Below the pieces are notes generated by a model. That model was not told the DNA's origin, ran no database searches, and was given only the letters and a program-made list of their open reading frames with translations. 64,000 nucleotides of DNA from Aquabacterium sp. NJ1 (GTDB lineage: Bacteria > Pseudomonadota > Gammaproteobacteria > Burkholderiales > Burkholderiaceae_C): the NCBI RefSeq assembly GCF_000768065.1, contig NZ_JRKM01000001.1, forward strand, positions 4,136,001-4,200,000, given 5' to 3'. Made by a program: the position numbers and the translations under genes. Positions 1 through 9,742 of the stretch are shown here, one piece after another (position 1 is the stretch's first letter; every line of letters begins with the position of its first letter).

Positions 1-1048
1 CCTTGGCATGCAGAAAGGCCGGCTGGTACTCGAAGATGCGCACGCCTTGCTGCTGCATCTCGCCATACAGCACCCGGGCGGCCAGGCCCGCAATCTGGAA
101 ATCCAGCTTGCCTTGCAGCAGCAGGCGCACGGCCACACCGCGAGCAGCCGCCGCACGCAGTGCCAGCCTGATCGCCCGGCGTGGGTAGAAGTAGGGCGTC
201 ACGATGTCGATGCGTTGGCGCGCCCGGTTGATCGCCTGCAGCGCGGATTGCTCGATGGTGCGGCGCTGCCGCAGGTTGTCTCGCATCACAAAGGCGCTGC
301 GCATGGGCACGTGCAGCGCCGCGGCATGCGCCAGCTTGCCCTGTTCGCGCGGGTTCAGGCGCATGCGGGCCTGTTGCACCCAGTGTCTCAGGCGCTTGAG
401 CTTGTGCTCATCCTGCATGAGGTGGCTGAGGTCATCGCGCCAGTCGCGGCCAAACTGCGCGCGGGTCCACACCGCCTTGATGGTGTGCAGCACCGGCGTG
501 ATCACGGGGCCCCGCGCCTGCACTGCATAGTCCAGGCGCGGCTGGTCTGACCAGCCATGGGTGAGGTCGAAGTGGTCGTCGATCAGGTTGATGCCGCCCA
601 CAAAGGCCTGTTCCTCATCGATCACGCACAGCTTCATGTGCATGCGCCGCCACTGGCTGGTGTCCAGCAGCCCCCACAGCCTGTGCATCGGCCGGTAGAT
701 GGCCAGCTTCACGCCCGCCTTCTCCAGCTCCTGCCACAGGCTCTGTGGCGCTTCACCCGAGCCAAAACCATCCACCACCAGGTGCACATGGACACCGCGC
801 CGCGCTGCGCGCTTGAGCGACTGCAGCACACCGCCGCTTTGCCCCAGTGGCGACACGATGTAGAGCGCCAGCCACACGCTGCGGCGTGCCCGGTCGATGC
901 CGTCGCTCAGCGCCGGGAACAGTTCCTTGCCGCCACGCAGCAGCGTGACCTGGTTGCCCCCGGTGAACACAGGCTTGCGCTGGGCATACCAGGCCAGCCT
1001 CCTCAGCGAGTCATCCGCCTCTTCATCCGGGGATGCGTGCTCCAGCAT
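1..1048 (-). CDS. clsB: Cardiolipin synthase ClsB (phospholipase D family), partial
   Basis: The 5' 349 codons of a PLD-superfamily cardiolipin synthase, which makes cardiolipin at the inner membrane by phosphatidyl transfer. The ATG is at 1048, only 6 bases after the stop of the upstream endonuclease-like gene, so the two are cotranscribed. The first HKD motif, HxKxxxxD, is complete at residues 137-144 (H137, K139, D144) and is followed by GGINLIDDH. The second HKD motif begins at the window edge: HAK is visible in QPAFLHAK and the sequence then stops. ClsB is separated from other PLD enzymes mainly by its neighbours (EEP hydrolase plus clsB), a common Burkholderiales pair. The C-terminus lies outside the window. 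Confidence 0.87.
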   Translation of the reverse strand, partial: MLEHASPDEEADDSLRRLAWYAQRKPVFTGGNQVTLLRGGKELFPALSDGIDRARRSVWLALYIVSPLGQSGGVLQSLKRAARRGVHVHLVVDGFGSGEAPQSLWQELEKAGVKLAIYRPMHRLWGLLDTSQWRRMHMKLCVIDEEQAFVGGINLIDDHFDLTHGWSDQPRLDYAVQARGPVITPVLHTIKAVWTRAQFGRDWRDDLSHLMQDEHKLKRLRHWVQQARMRLNPREQGKLAHAAALHVPMRSAFVMRDNLRQRRTIEQSALQAINRARQRIDIVTPYFYPRRAIRLALRAAAARGVAVRLLLQGKLDFQIAGLAARVLYGEMQQQGVRIFEYQPAFLHAK

Positions 1049-1054
1049 GATCGG

Positions 1055-1867
1055 TCAGGACGCCAGATCCAGCTCCACCACCAGCGGCAAATGGTCTGAC
1101 AACCGGGCCCAGGCGCCGCCACGCGGCACCATGATGGACTGGCAGTGCATGCCGCGCGTGTAGACGCGGTCCAGCGCCAGGACGGGCACCAGCGAAGGGA
1201 AGGTGGGCGTGCGGTCGGCATCACCCACGCTGGCGCGCTTCGTGCCGGCCGACTCCAGGATGGCATCAAGCTTTTCGTTCCAGTCGTTGAAGTCGCCCGC
1301 GATCACGACCGGCGCGCCCGGTGGGATGTGCTCCTGCACCAGCTGGGCCAGGCGCTCGGCCTGCCGCACCCGGCTGGCGTGGATCAGGCCCAGGTGCACC
1401 ACCACCACATGGATCTCCACACCGCGCCAGTGCACCGACACGTGCAGGAAGCCGCGTTGCTCGAACCGATGGTCGGAAACATCATGGTGCCCGATATGGC
1501 CCAGCGGCCAGCGCGCCAGCAGGGCATTGCCATGCTCGCCGTTCTTGGTCACCGCATTGGTGCGGTAAGCCACCTCGTAGCCCTCTGGCGCCAGGTACTC
1601 GGCCTGCGGCACATTGGGCCAGCACAGCGGGCCGAAATCCGTTCTGGAGAAGCGCTGCGCATCGGTATGGTGGAAGCGCCGCACCTCCTGCAGGCAGACG
1701 ATGTCGGCGTCCATGGCCTCCACGGCCAGCCCCAGGTTGTGGATTTCCAGGCGTTTGGTGGGCCCCAGCCCTCGCACACCTTTGTGGATGTTGTACGTGG
1801 CCACCCGCAGGCTGCGCGAGGACAGCGTGGACGGTGGCAGCAGGGAAGACTGGAGGGGATTCAGCAC
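1055..1867 (-). CDS. Endonuclease/exonuclease/phosphatase (EEP) family protein
   Basis: A 270-residue EEP-fold metal-dependent phosphoesterase. Family signatures are in order: ATYNIHKG (residues 23-30), CLQEVR with the metal-binding Glu (E61), HLGL (158-161), GDFNDW (191-196) and the terminal SDHLPL (257-262). The substrate is not evident; the tight link to clsB suggests phospholipid or membrane metabolism, though the family also includes DNases. The start is GTG at 1867. No strong ribosome binding site precedes it, and the conserved fold begins only near residue 20, so an internal start is possible. The stop lies 6 bases before the clsB ATG. Confidence 0.82.
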   Translation of the reverse strand: MLNPLQSSLLPPSTLSSRSLRVATYNIHKGVRGLGPTKRLEIHNLGLAVEAMDADIVCLQEVRRFHHTDAQRFSRTDFGPLCWPNVPQAEYLAPEGYEVAYRTNAVTKNGEHGNALLARWPLGHIGHHDVSDHRFEQRGFLHVSVHWRGVEIHVVVVHLGLIHASRVRQAERLAQLVQEHIPPGAPVVIAGDFNDWNEKLDAILESAGTKRASVGDADRTPTFPSLVPVLALDRVYTRGMHCQSIMVPRGGAWARLSDHLPLVVELDLAS

Positions 1868-2007
1868 GGCAATGTTCGGCAGCGAAACAAGGGCAACCCT
1901 ATGGTGTCAAAGATAACCGCAACTGCGGGGCTTTGAGCAGGGTTTCAAACGGGGGCTTTCCCCGTCTGCTTGGCTGTTTGACTTGCCGCAGCAAGTCTGG
2001 GCGGGTC

Positions 2008-2481
2008 TCAGGGGGCGGTGAGGCGCTGTGGCAGCTGCAGGATGGCCTCGGCGTTGGAGGGCGAAAAACAACGGTCGGCCGCTTCCTGCCAGGGCAGCCA
2101 GACGTACTGCGTGTGCTCGCGGGGCGCCAGGGTGATCGGCGTGCCGCGCGGCACGCGCAGGCCAAACACGCGCTCGGTGTTGTGGGTGACGCCCGGGGCA
2201 TAGCGGTGGCGCCACACCGGGTAGATCTCGTAGACGTTTTCCACTGCCCAGTCGCTCAGGGCAGCCAGGGGGACCTCAGGCGAGCCCGCCACGATGCCGG
2301 TCTCTTCCTGCACTTCACGGACGGCGGTGGCCTGCCAGGGCTCGTCCAGCGCGTCCTTGGAACCGGTGACGCTCTGCCAGAAGCCGGGTTGCTTGGCGCG
2401 CTCGATCAGCAGCACATCCAGCTCGGGCGTGTAGATCACCACCAGCACGGACAGCGGGATTTTGTAAGGCGTATCAGACAT
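2008..2481 (-). CDS. nudB: Dihydroneopterin triphosphate diphosphatase, Nudix family
   Basis: A 157-residue Nudix hydrolase matching NudB, which removes pyrophosphate from dihydroneopterin triphosphate in folate synthesis. The Nudix box runs from G40 to I63 and ends in REVQEETGI; it has one extra residue between the Gly and the first Glu relative to the textbook GX5E spacing. The N-terminal YKIPLSVLVVIY strand and the ERAKQPGFWQSVTGS segment are typical of NudB. It lies between the lipoprotein gene and the EEP gene on the same strand, in the usual aspS-to-clsB order. Other Nudix specificities cannot be excluded from sequence alone. Confidence 0.85.
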   Translation of the reverse strand: MSDTPYKIPLSVLVVIYTPELDVLLIERAKQPGFWQSVTGSKDALDEPWQATAVREVQEETGIVAGSPEVPLAALSDWAVENVYEIYPVWRHRYAPGVTHNTERVFGLRVPRGTPITLAPREHTQYVWLPWQEAADRCFSPSNAEAILQLPQRLTAP

Positions 2482-2527
2482 GAAGCCAAGTGTGGCACGT
2501 GCGCGCCACAGGCGCTTTCAGCAGGCT

Positions 2528-3334
2528 TTATTTCGTGGCGACGGCGGGGGGCAAGCTCTTGGCCTGCAACTGCCTCACCTGGGCCACCAGCTTGTTGTGT
2601 GCATCCAGAAAGGCGGCGGCGATCACCTTGCCTTCATTGGTGTTGCTCCAACCCAGGCCGGCGCCACCGCCCAGCTTGCTGATCACGAGCCCACCCAAAC
2701 CGAGGTCGGTTGTACGGGCAGAACCCGTGGCCGCAGCCAGTTGCTCGGTGGTTTCGTTGTCGGTCAGCAGCAGGGCCACCTGGGCCTCCTTCAGCTTGAC
2801 CTGCTCCAGCAGGCCTGCCAGCCCGGCGATGTCGCGCAACACCGGGATGCTGCCGATGACACCCGCGATGCCGCGCCCCGCATCCTGCTCGCTGAAGGTC
2901 AGGCTGGGGATGATGGTGTACTGGGCTTCGTAACCCTTGCCCTTGTGCACCGTGCTGTCGGCGCGCACGATGCCGGCTTCCTTCAATTGGGATTCCTGCA
3001 TGGTGTTGCGCAGGCCGGCTGCGCGGTCCACCACCCGGAAGCAGCCGCTTTGCTGCGCCAGCAACTTGATCAGCGGCACGGGCGAAGCGGGCAGTTGGTA
3101 ATGGCTGCTCATCGTGTAGCCATCGGGGTTCTCGGCCAGGGCCAGCGTGGCCACCGGGCTGTCGCACTTCACGAGCGACGCGTCTGCGCCTTGCGCGCCT
3201 TTGGGGCCCGCCGAGCCACTGACCATCGAGCCACCCTGGCCCAGTTCGGTCGACGACTGCGGGGTCTTGTCCTTGCAGCCGGCCAGGCCCAGAGCCAGAG
3301 AAGAGATCAGCAAAGCGGTGGTGGCTGCGCGCAT
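2528..3334 (-). CDS. Putative CsgG/HfaB-like lipoprotein
   Basis: A 268-residue lipoprotein. The chosen ATG at 3334 gives a short signal peptide with a clear lipobox (LGLAGC, Cys about residue 20). The longer reading frame from 3421 would put 29 residues, partly inside a terminator hairpin, ahead of the signal sequence and is unlikely. The body resembles CsgG/HfaB secretion-pore proteins: GCFRVVDRAAGL, then an ESQLKEAGI helix, YEAQYTIIPSLTF, and a strand pair around VALLLTD. No csgEF or holdfast genes are nearby, so the role is unknown. The gene lies just downstream of the aspS terminator and upstream of nudB on the same strand. Confidence 0.65.
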   Translation of the reverse strand: MRAATTALLISSLALGLAGCKDKTPQSSTELGQGGSMVSGSAGPKGAQGADASLVKCDSPVATLALAENPDGYTMSSHYQLPASPVPLIKLLAQQSGCFRVVDRAAGLRNTMQESQLKEAGIVRADSTVHKGKGYEAQYTIIPSLTFSEQDAGRGIAGVIGSIPVLRDIAGLAGLLEQVKLKEAQVALLLTDNETTEQLAAATGSARTTDLGLGGLVISKLGGGAGLGWSNTNEGKVIAAAFLDAHNKLVAQVRQLQAKSLPPAVATK

Positions 3335-3370
3335 GGTGGTCGATCCTGAATGTGATGCTTGAAGGGGATG

Positions 3371-3406
3371 CCGAAAATGAAAACGGGCCACCGCATGGGT
3401 GGCCCG
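3371..3406 (-). terminator. Intrinsic terminator of aspS
   Basis: A 9-bp perfect GC-rich stem (CGGGCCACC, 3384-3392, pairing with 3398-3406) with a 5-base loop. On the minus strand it is followed by TTTTCATTTT. It lies 75 bases past the aspS stop and separates aspS from the downstream lipoprotein gene. Confidence 0.85.
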
Positions 3407-3480
3407 CAGGAGTTTACGCAAGAGGCAGGGCGGATCAACCGCCCCTCTTGGGTGTCTCTTTGGCGTCGCTCGTCAGTGCA

Positions 3481-5280
3481 TCAAGCCGCTGGCGTGGCAG
3501 CCGCCGCATTGCGCAGGCGGATGTGCAGCTCGCGCAACTGCTTCTCGTCGACGTTGGACGGTGCGCCCGTCAGCAGACACTGCGCACGTTGCGTCTTGGG
3601 GAAGGCGATCACGTCACGGATAGACTCGGCCTTGGTCATCAGGGTGACCAGGCGGTCCAGACCGAAGGCCAGGCCACCGTGCGGGGGCGCGCCATATTGC
3701 AGCGCATCCAGCAGGAAGCCGAACTTGACCTTGGCGTCTTCGTCGGTGATGTTCAGGGCCTTGAAGACCTTGGACTGCACCTCGGCGCGGTGGATACGGA
3801 TCGAGCCGCCACCCAGTTCCCAGCCGTTCAGCACCATGTCATACGCCTTGGCGATGCACTTGCCGGGATCGGTGTCCATGTAGTCTTCGTGGCCGTCCTT
3901 CGGTGCGGTGAAGGGGTGGTGCACGGCGTTCCAGCGCTCGGATTCGTCGTCGTACTCGAACATCGGGAAGTCCACCACCCACAGCGGGGCCCAGCGGTCT
4001 TCGAACAGGCCGGCCTTCTTGCCGAACTCCGAATGGCCCACCTTCAGGCGCAGCGCACCGATGGCGTCGTTGACGATCTTTTCCTTGTCGGCGCCGAAGA
4101 AGATCAGGTCGCCGTCCTTGGCGCCCGTGCGCTCCAGGATCTTGGCAATGGCGGCATCGTGCAGGTTCTTGACGATGGGCGATTGCAGGCCCTCGCGGCC
4201 CTTCGCGACCTCGTTGACCTTGATCCAGGCCAGGCCCTTGGCGCCGTAGATCTTGACGAACTCGGTGTAGGCGTCGATCTCGCCGCGCGACATGGTGCCG
4301 CCGCCGGGCACGCACAGGGCCACCACGCGGCCGCCCTTGGTCGTCGCAGGCGTCGAGAAGACCTTGAAGTCCACATCGGCCATCACGTCGGTCAGCTCGG
4401 TGAACTCCAGCTTGACGCGCAGGTCGGGCTTGTCCGAACCGAAGCGGTGCATCGCGTCGGCGTACTTCATGACGGGGTAGGCGCCCAGGTCCACATTCAA
4501 CGCCTTCATGAAGACGTGGCGGATCATGCCTTCGAACATGTCACGGATTTCCTGCTCGGTCAGGAAGCTCGTTTCAATATCGATCTGGGTGAATTCGGGC
4601 TGACGATCAGCACGCAGGTCTTCGTCGCGGAAGCACTTGGTGATCTGGTAGTAGCGGTCGAAGCCGGCCACCATCAGCAGCTGCTTGAACAGCTGGGGCG
4701 ACTGGGGCAGGGCGAAGAACTGGCCGTCGTGCACGCGAGAAGGCACCAGGTAGTCGCGGGCGCCTTCGGGCGTGGACTTGGTCAGCATCGGGGTTTCGAT
4801 GTCGACAAAACCGTGCTCGTCCAGGAACTTGCGCGCTTCCATGGCCACGCGGTAGCGCAGCATCAGGTTCTTCTGCATGTAGGGGCGACGCAGGTCCAGC
4901 ACGCGGTGCGTCAGGCGGGTCGTCTCCGACAGGTTCTCGTCGTCGATCTGGAAGGGGGGCGTCACGGAGGCGTTCAGCACTTCCAGCGTGTGGCCCAGCA
5001 CTTCGATCTTGCCGCTGGTCAGACCGGCGTTTTCCGTGCCGGCAGGGCGGGCGCGCACGACGCCGGTCACCTTCAGGCAGAACTCGTTGCGCACGTCTTC
5101 GGCGATCTTGAAGGAGTCGGCGCGGTCGGGGTCGAACACCACCTGCACCAGACCTTCGCGGTCACGCATGTCGATGAAGATCACGCCGCCGTGGTCGCGG
5201 CGACGGTGGGCCCAGCCCATCAGCGTCACGGTCTGGCCCATCAGCGCTTCGCTGACCAGACCACAGTAAGTGGTGCGCAT
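3481..5280 (-). CDS. aspS: Aspartate--tRNA(Asp/Asn) ligase
   Basis: A full-length (599 aa) bacterial-type class IIb aspartyl-tRNA synthetase. It has the N-terminal OB-fold anticodon-binding domain (about 1-105), motif 2 FRDED (217-221) followed by [11 protein letters not shown], the bacterial GAD insertion in the middle, and motif 3 [10 protein letters not shown] (535-544). His30 (in RRRDHGG) and Gly81 (in RARPAG) match the residues reported for non-discriminating AspRS of Pseudomonas aeruginosa (His31/Gly83). The enzyme therefore probably also charges tRNA(Asn), which GatCAB would amidate. The start ATG at 5280 is unambiguous. It is cotranscribed with the upstream DUF502 gene, and a strong terminator follows. 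Confidence 0.98.
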   Translation of the reverse strand: MRTTYCGLVSEALMGQTVTLMGWAHRRRDHGGVIFIDMRDREGLVQVVFDPDRADSFKIAEDVRNEFCLKVTGVVRARPAGTENAGLTSGKIEVLGHTLEVLNASVTPPFQIDDENLSETTRLTHRVLDLRRPYMQKNLMLRYRVAMEARKFLDEHGFVDIETPMLTKSTPEGARDYLVPSRVHDGQFFALPQSPQLFKQLLMVAGFDRYYQITKCFRDEDLRADRQPEFTQIDIETSFLTEQEIRDMFEGMIRHVFMKALNVDLGAYPVMKYADAMHRFGSDKPDLRVKLEFTELTDVMADVDFKVFSTPATTKGGRVVALCVPGGGTMSRGEIDAYTEFVKIYGAKGLAWIKVNEVAKGREGLQSPIVKNLHDAAIAKILERTGAKDGDLIFFGADKEKIVNDAIGALRLKVGHSEFGKKAGLFEDRWAPLWVVDFPMFEYDDESERWNAVHHPFTAPKDGHEDYMDTDPGKCIAKAYDMVLNGWELGGGSIRIHRAEVQSKVFKALNITDEDAKVKFGFLLDALQYGAPPHGGLAFGLDRLVTLMTKAESIRDVIAFPKTQRAQCLLTGAPSNVDEKQLRELHIRLRNAAAATPAA

Positions 5281-5352
5281 TGTTGGTTTTCTCCGAGATG
5301 AAGGTCACGCGGCCCACGCATTTTGCGCAGGCCCGAAACCCTCGATTGTCGT

Positions 5353-6027
5353 TCAGGATTGGGTCGTTGGCCCGGCGGTGGGCAAACTCGGGGGCAAACT
5401 GCCCGGTGCAGCCGAGGGTGGCGGGGCCACCACGCCCATGGAAATGATGTACTTGAGCGCCTCGTCCACGGTCATGTGCAGGGCCATCACGTCCGCGCGC
5501 GGCACCATCAGCATGAAGCCCGAGGTGGGGTTGGGCGTGGTCGGCACGTACAGCGTCAGCATGTCGCCGGGCAGGTGCTGGGCCACTTCGCCGCTGGGTT
5601 TGCCCGTCACGAAGGCGATCGTCCAGGCGCCGGCGCGGGGGTATTGCACCAGCACCGCTTCACGGAAAGCCTGGCCGCTGCTCGAAAACAGCGTGTCCGA
5701 CACCTGCTTGACCGAGGTGTAGATGCTCTTGACGATCGGGATGTTGGAGAACATCCGGTTCGACTGGGTGAGGATCCACTGGCCGGCCATGTTGGTCACG
5801 GCGACGCCGGTCAGCCACAAGGCGGTCACCACGACGATGACACTCAGACCCGGGATGTTGCGCAGGTCCTGCAACAGGGGGCGCAGGCTTTCAGGCAGCA
5901 CCGTCTGGGCGGCCACGACGACCCAGGCAAACACGCCGTCCAGCGTGCCCACCACGTTCATCAGCACCCAGATGGTGATGGCCAGCGGCAACCAGACAAG
6001 CAGCCCGGTCAGGATGTATTTTTTCAC
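5353..6027 (-). CDS. DUF502 family membrane protein
   Basis: A 224-residue integral membrane protein of the DUF502 family, usually found beside aspS in Burkholderiales; its function is unknown. Two transmembrane segments lie in the first 90 residues (YILTGLLVWLPLAITIWVL and LSVIVVVTALWLTG). These are followed by NRMFSNIPIVKSIYTSVKQ, the family hallmark, and a soluble domain ending in a Pro/Ser-rich tail. I chose the GTG at 6027 (VKKYILTG) because the ATG at 6084 would overlap the fmdB coding end and add a non-conserved leader; AAGG sits just upstream of the GTG. Confidence 0.82.
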   Translation of the reverse strand: MKKYILTGLLVWLPLAITIWVLMNVVGTLDGVFAWVVVAAQTVLPESLRPLLQDLRNIPGLSVIVVVTALWLTGVAVTNMAGQWILTQSNRMFSNIPIVKSIYTSVKQVSDTLFSSSGQAFREAVLVQYPRAGAWTIAFVTGKPSGEVAQHLPGDMLTLYVPTTPNPTSGFMLMVPRADVMALHMTVDEALKYIISMGVVAPPPSAAPGSLPPSLPTAGPTTQS

Positions 6028-6056
6028 TTGGTGCCTTGTGTTGGGGCCTGAATGGC

Positions 6057-6389
6057 TCAGTGGCAGGCGCAGGAGGTGCCGCAACCGCCGGCGGCCGTGT
6101 CACCACCAGACGAGGATGAGGACGATGTACCGCTGTCAGAGGCAGCGGCAGCCGTTGCCGTGGACGCCGCCGCTGTGCCCGTGGCGGGGGCGCTCGCCCC
6201 ACCCGAACCACCGCGGAAATCGGTGACATACCAGCCCGAGCCCTTGAGCTGGAAGCCAGCGGCCGTGACCTGTTTGGTGAAAGACTCGGCGCCACAAGCA
6301 GGGCAGGTGGTCAGAACCGGGTCAGAGATCTTTTGCAAGACGTCCTTGGCGTGACCACAGGACTCGCATCGGTAAGCGTAAATCGGCAT
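6057..6389 (-). CDS. FmdB-type zinc ribbon protein
   Basis: A 110-residue protein with an N-terminal FmdB/CxxC_CxxC_SSSS zinc ribbon: MPIYAYRC, then C8/C11 and C29/C32 as two metal-binding pairs, followed by FQLKGSGWYVTDF. The middle is low-complexity Ala/Thr/Ser/Gly. The tail ends in CGTSCACH, which may bind metal. FmdB-family proteins are small putative regulators of unknown target. It is the first gene of the fmdB-DUF502-aspS group: 29 bases separate its stop from the DUF502 start. Confidence 0.88.
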   Translation of the reverse strand: MPIYAYRCESCGHAKDVLQKISDPVLTTCPACGAESFTKQVTAAGFQLKGSGWYVTDFRGGSGGASAPATGTAAASTATAAAASDSGTSSSSSSGGDTAAGGCGTSCACH

Positions 6390-6540
6390 GTGAAAACCTC
6401 GGGCATTCCCGTAAAGACGCCATTCTAGTTGGGGCGCTGGCCGGTCATTTCAAGAGTGGACCAAGTCCTGCCCCACGAATGCAGGATGAATGCAGTATTT
6501 GGTGCTGAAGCCGGGCTGCGTGGCCCCGGTCAGGCCCCGA

Positions 6541-7992
6541 TCAGGCCATATGGGCTTCGCGGGTACGGCGATCCGGGATCAACTGCGGCATCAGCGAACC
6601 CAGCACCATGCCTGCCAGTGCGGCCAGCAAGCCGGCCAATTGCCCTGGAAAGAGCTCTCCCCAGGCGCTGTTGGCCATGAATGCGCCCCACACCCCGATG
6701 CCGCCCACGATGGACAGGATGGCGCCCTGCGTGGTGGCACGGCCCCAGTACAGACCGAAGGTCAGCGGCACGAAGGCGCCCACCAGCGTGACCTGATAGG
6801 CCGACGACACCAGGTCGTAAATGGCCGTACCTTGCATCTTGATGGCGTAGGTCAGCACCAGCCCCGTGAAGACCAGGATGGTGACCCGCAGCGACAGCAG
6901 CACCTGGCGGTCGCTCATGCCGGGGTGGATGTTCTTGAGGATGTTCTCGACAAAGCTGGTCGACGGCGCCAGCAGCGTGGCCGAGGAGGTCGACTTGATG
7001 GCCGACACCAGGGCGCCGAAGAAGAAGATCTGGGCGATCAGCGGCATCTTGGTCAGGATCAGCGTGGGCAGGACCTTCTGCGGGTCATTGGCCAGCAGTT
7101 CCTTGGTCTCCGCGGGCATGATGATCAGCGAAGAGGCCACGATGAACATGGGCACGAAGGCAAAGGCCAGGTAGCTGAAGCCGCCGATCATGGCGCCTTT
7201 CTTGGCCGTGGCGCTGTCCTTGGCCGACATCACGCGCTGGAACACGTCCTGCTGCGGGATGGAGCCCAGCATCATGGTCACGGCCGTGCCGATGAAGAAA
7301 ATCCAGTTCTTGGCCGTGTGCTCGGCCGGCAGGATCTTGAACCAGTCATTGGCCTTGGCCATGTCCAGCACCTTGTCGGCGCCGCCTGCCTGGTGGCCGG
7401 CCATCACGGCGATCAGCGACAGGCCCACGACCAGCACGATCATCTGGATGAAGTCCGTCCAGGCCACGGCCAGCATGCCGCCGATCAACACATACACCAG
7501 CACCAGCGAGGTCCCGATGATCATGCCGGTGGCCGGCGCAATGGCCCCGCCCGACAGCACCGAGAACACCAGACCCAGCGCCGTGATCTGTGCGGCCACC
7601 CAGCCCAGGTAGCTCAGGATGATGGCGATCGAGCAGAAGATTTCAACGCCCTCGCCAAAACGATGACGGTAGAAGTCACCTATGGTCAGCAAGCTCATCT
7701 TGTACAGGCGCGAGGCGAAGAAGGCGCCCACCAGTACCAGGCACATGGAGGCGCCAAACGGGTCTTCCACCACGGCATTCAACCCGCCCTGCACGAACTT
7801 GGCCGGTATGCCCATCACCGTCTCGGCACCGAACCAGGTGGCAAACGTGGTCGTGATCACCATGGCCAGCGGCAGGCTGCGGCCGGCGACGGCGAAGTCC
7901 GTGGTGCTCTTGATGCGCGTGCCCGCGTAGATGCCGATGCCCATCGTGCCGACCAGGTACAGGATCACAAACGCAAGCAAGGTGGTGTTCAT
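6541..7992 (-). CDS. Sodium:solute symporter family protein
   Basis: A 483-residue transporter of the SSS family (PutP/PanF-like), with roughly 13 hydrophobic segments from residue 5 to about 470. The SSS signature is seen as GGMLAVAWTDFIQMIVLVVG in the middle, with DFAVAGRSLPL in the first loop and SSATLLAPSTSFVENI in the second half. The solute is not identifiable; family members take up proline, pantothenate, monocarboxylates or sugars. It is a single gene on the same strand as ubiB and fmdB, with gaps of about 150 bases on both sides, so it may be its own transcription unit. The ATG at 7992 is unambiguous. Confidence 0.87.
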   Translation of the reverse strand: MNTTLLAFVILYLVGTMGIGIYAGTRIKSTTDFAVAGRSLPLAMVITTTFATWFGAETVMGIPAKFVQGGLNAVVEDPFGASMCLVLVGAFFASRLYKMSLLTIGDFYRHRFGEGVEIFCSIAIILSYLGWVAAQITALGLVFSVLSGGAIAPATGMIIGTSLVLVYVLIGGMLAVAWTDFIQMIVLVVGLSLIAVMAGHQAGGADKVLDMAKANDWFKILPAEHTAKNWIFFIGTAVTMMLGSIPQQDVFQRVMSAKDSATAKKGAMIGGFSYLAFAFVPMFIVASSLIIMPAETKELLANDPQKVLPTLILTKMPLIAQIFFFGALVSAIKSTSSATLLAPSTSFVENILKNIHPGMSDRQVLLSLRVTILVFTGLVLTYAIKMQGTAIYDLVSSAYQVTLVGAFVPLTFGLYWGRATTQGAILSIVGGIGVWGAFMANSAWGELFPGQLAGLLAALAGMVLGSLMPQLIPDRRTREAHMA

Positions 7993-8159
7993 GTCAGCAG
8001 TCTTTTCGCTCGGGGTTATGGCAATGGGGCGAAGTGGGACGAGGTGGGCTCACGCGGCCAGTTTGGGCGCGGGGCGCAGTTTAGTGCCTGTCGGCTGGGC
8101 GACGGGCCCTGCTGGTGTAACCGCGCTGCACCCCCCTCAGCCTGGGGGGCGCCGGGCAG

Positions 8160-9722
8160 TCAGAACCAGCCCAGGCCGTGCAGCCGTGCCACGAACTGCG
8201 CCGCCACCAGGCCCATCACGAAGCCGAATCCCACCCACAGGATGGCTGACAGCGTGCGGTTGGTTTTGCGCTGCTCCAGCAGGATGGCCTGCAGGTCGCG
8301 GCGCAGGGCCGAATCCCCTTGCTGCAGGTTACGGTGCACCAGGCGAGGCAGTTCAGGCAGCAGCTTGGCATAGCGGGGTGCTTCGCGCTTGAAGCGCTCG
8401 AACAGGCCGCGGATGCCCACCTGCTCGTGCATCCAGCGCTCCAGGAAGGGCTTGGCCGTGCTCCACAGGTCCAGGTCGGGGTCGAGTTCGCGGCCCAGGC
8501 CTTCGACGTTCAGCAGCGTTTTTTGCAGCAGCACCAGTTGGGGCTGGATCTCGACGTTGAAGCGCCGCGAGATCTGGAACAGGCGCATCAGCACCTGGCC
8601 CAGGGAGATTTCCTTGATGGGCCGGTCGAAGTAGGGCTCGCACACCGTGCGCACCGCACCTTCGAGTTCGTCGATGCGGGTGTTGGCCGGCACCCAGCCG
8701 CTTTCGATGTGCAGCTCGGCCACGCGCTTGTAATCGCGGTGGAAGAAGGCCACGAAGTTCTGCGCCAGGTAGTCCTTGTCGACCTCGGTGAGCGTGCCGA
8801 TGATGCCGAAGTCCAGCGCGATGTAGCGGCCGAAGCTGACCGGGTCCAGGCTGACCTGGATGTTGCCCGGGTGCATGTCGGCGTGGAAGAAGCCGTCGCG
8901 GAAGACCTGGGTGAAGAAGATGGTGACGCCATCGCGCGCCAGCTTCTTGATGTCCACGCCGGCTTCGCGCAGGCGCTGCATCTGGCTGATGGGCACGCCC
9001 TTCATGCGCTCCATCACCATCACGGTGGGCGTGCAGTAGTCCCAGATCATCTCCGGCACCAGCACCAGGTCCAGCCCCTGCATGTTGCGGCGCAGCTGGG
9101 CGGCGTTGGCCGCTTCGCGCACCAGGTCCAGCTCGTCGTGCAGGTATTTGTCGAACTCGGCGACCACTTCGCGTGGCTTGAGGCGGCGGCCGTCGGCCCA
9201 GATGCGTTCAACCCAGCCGGCCAGCGTGCGCATCAAGGCCAGGTCATCGTCAATGACGTTGAGCATGCCGGGGCGCAGCACCTTGACGGCCACTTCGCGA
9301 CCATCGTGCAGCACGGCAAAGTGCACCTGCGCCACCGAGGCGCTGGCGATCGGGTCGGCGTCGAACTGCTTGAACACGGCGGCGATCGGCCGCCCCAGCG
9401 CCTTCTCGACCAGCCTGACCGACTCATCGCTGGGGAAGGGGGGGACGCGGTCCTGCAGCTTGGCCAGCTCGTCGGCCACATCGGCGGGCAGCAGGTCGCG
9501 CCGGGTGGACAGCATCTGCCCGAACTTGACGAAGATGGGCCCCAGGCGCTCCAGGGCCATGCGCAGGCGCTGCCCGCGTGGCGCGTTCAGCCGGCGGCCA
9601 AAGGACATGACACGCGCGAGCGCGCTCAGGCCCGGGCGGCGCAGGCTGTCGAGAAACAGCCCGTCCAGGCCGTAGCGCAAGGCGATCAGGCCGATGAAGG
9701 CAGGACGAAACAGCGCGCGCAT
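8160..9722 (-). CDS. ubiB: Ubiquinone biosynthesis kinase-like protein UbiB
   Basis: A 520-residue UbiB/ADCK-family atypical kinase-like ATPase needed for ubiquinone synthesis at the inner membrane. The N-terminal KxGQ motif is at K66-Q69 ([16 protein letters not shown]). The Ala-rich loop SASVAQVH (127-134) replaces the normal Gly-rich loop, K147 lies in [17 protein letters not shown] forms the catalytic loop and LDFG the metal-binding segment. Two hydrophobic helices at the C-terminus (about 490-515) anchor it. It is 20 bases downstream of ubiJ on the same strand, the normal operon order. The length is close to the family norm (about 545). Confidence 0.96.
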   Translation of the reverse strand: MRALFRPAFIGLIALRYGLDGLFLDSLRRPGLSALARVMSFGRRLNAPRGQRLRMALERLGPIFVKFGQMLSTRRDLLPADVADELAKLQDRVPPFPSDESVRLVEKALGRPIAAVFKQFDADPIASASVAQVHFAVLHDGREVAVKVLRPGMLNVIDDDLALMRTLAGWVERIWADGRRLKPREVVAEFDKYLHDELDLVREAANAAQLRRNMQGLDLVLVPEMIWDYCTPTVMVMERMKGVPISQMQRLREAGVDIKKLARDGVTIFFTQVFRDGFFHADMHPGNIQVSLDPVSFGRYIALDFGIIGTLTEVDKDYLAQNFVAFFHRDYKRVAELHIESGWVPANTRIDELEGAVRTVCEPYFDRPIKEISLGQVLMRLFQISRRFNVEIQPQLVLLQKTLLNVEGLGRELDPDLDLWSTAKPFLERWMHEQVGIRGLFERFKREAPRYAKLLPELPRLVHRNLQQGDSALRRDLQAILLEQRKTNRTLSAILWVGFGFVMGLVAAQFVARLHGLGWF

Positions 9723-9742
9723 TGGCTAGCGGTCAGTCCGTG

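Noticed and set aside
3352-5301. A 649-codon plus-strand frame opposite aspS
   Set aside because: Composition is that of a reverse shadow; aspS on the other strand is unambiguous.
8131-8149. CCCCCC/GGGGGG hairpin after ubiB as a terminator
   Set aside because: There is no T-run on either strand and such homopolymer pairs are easy to find in this composition.
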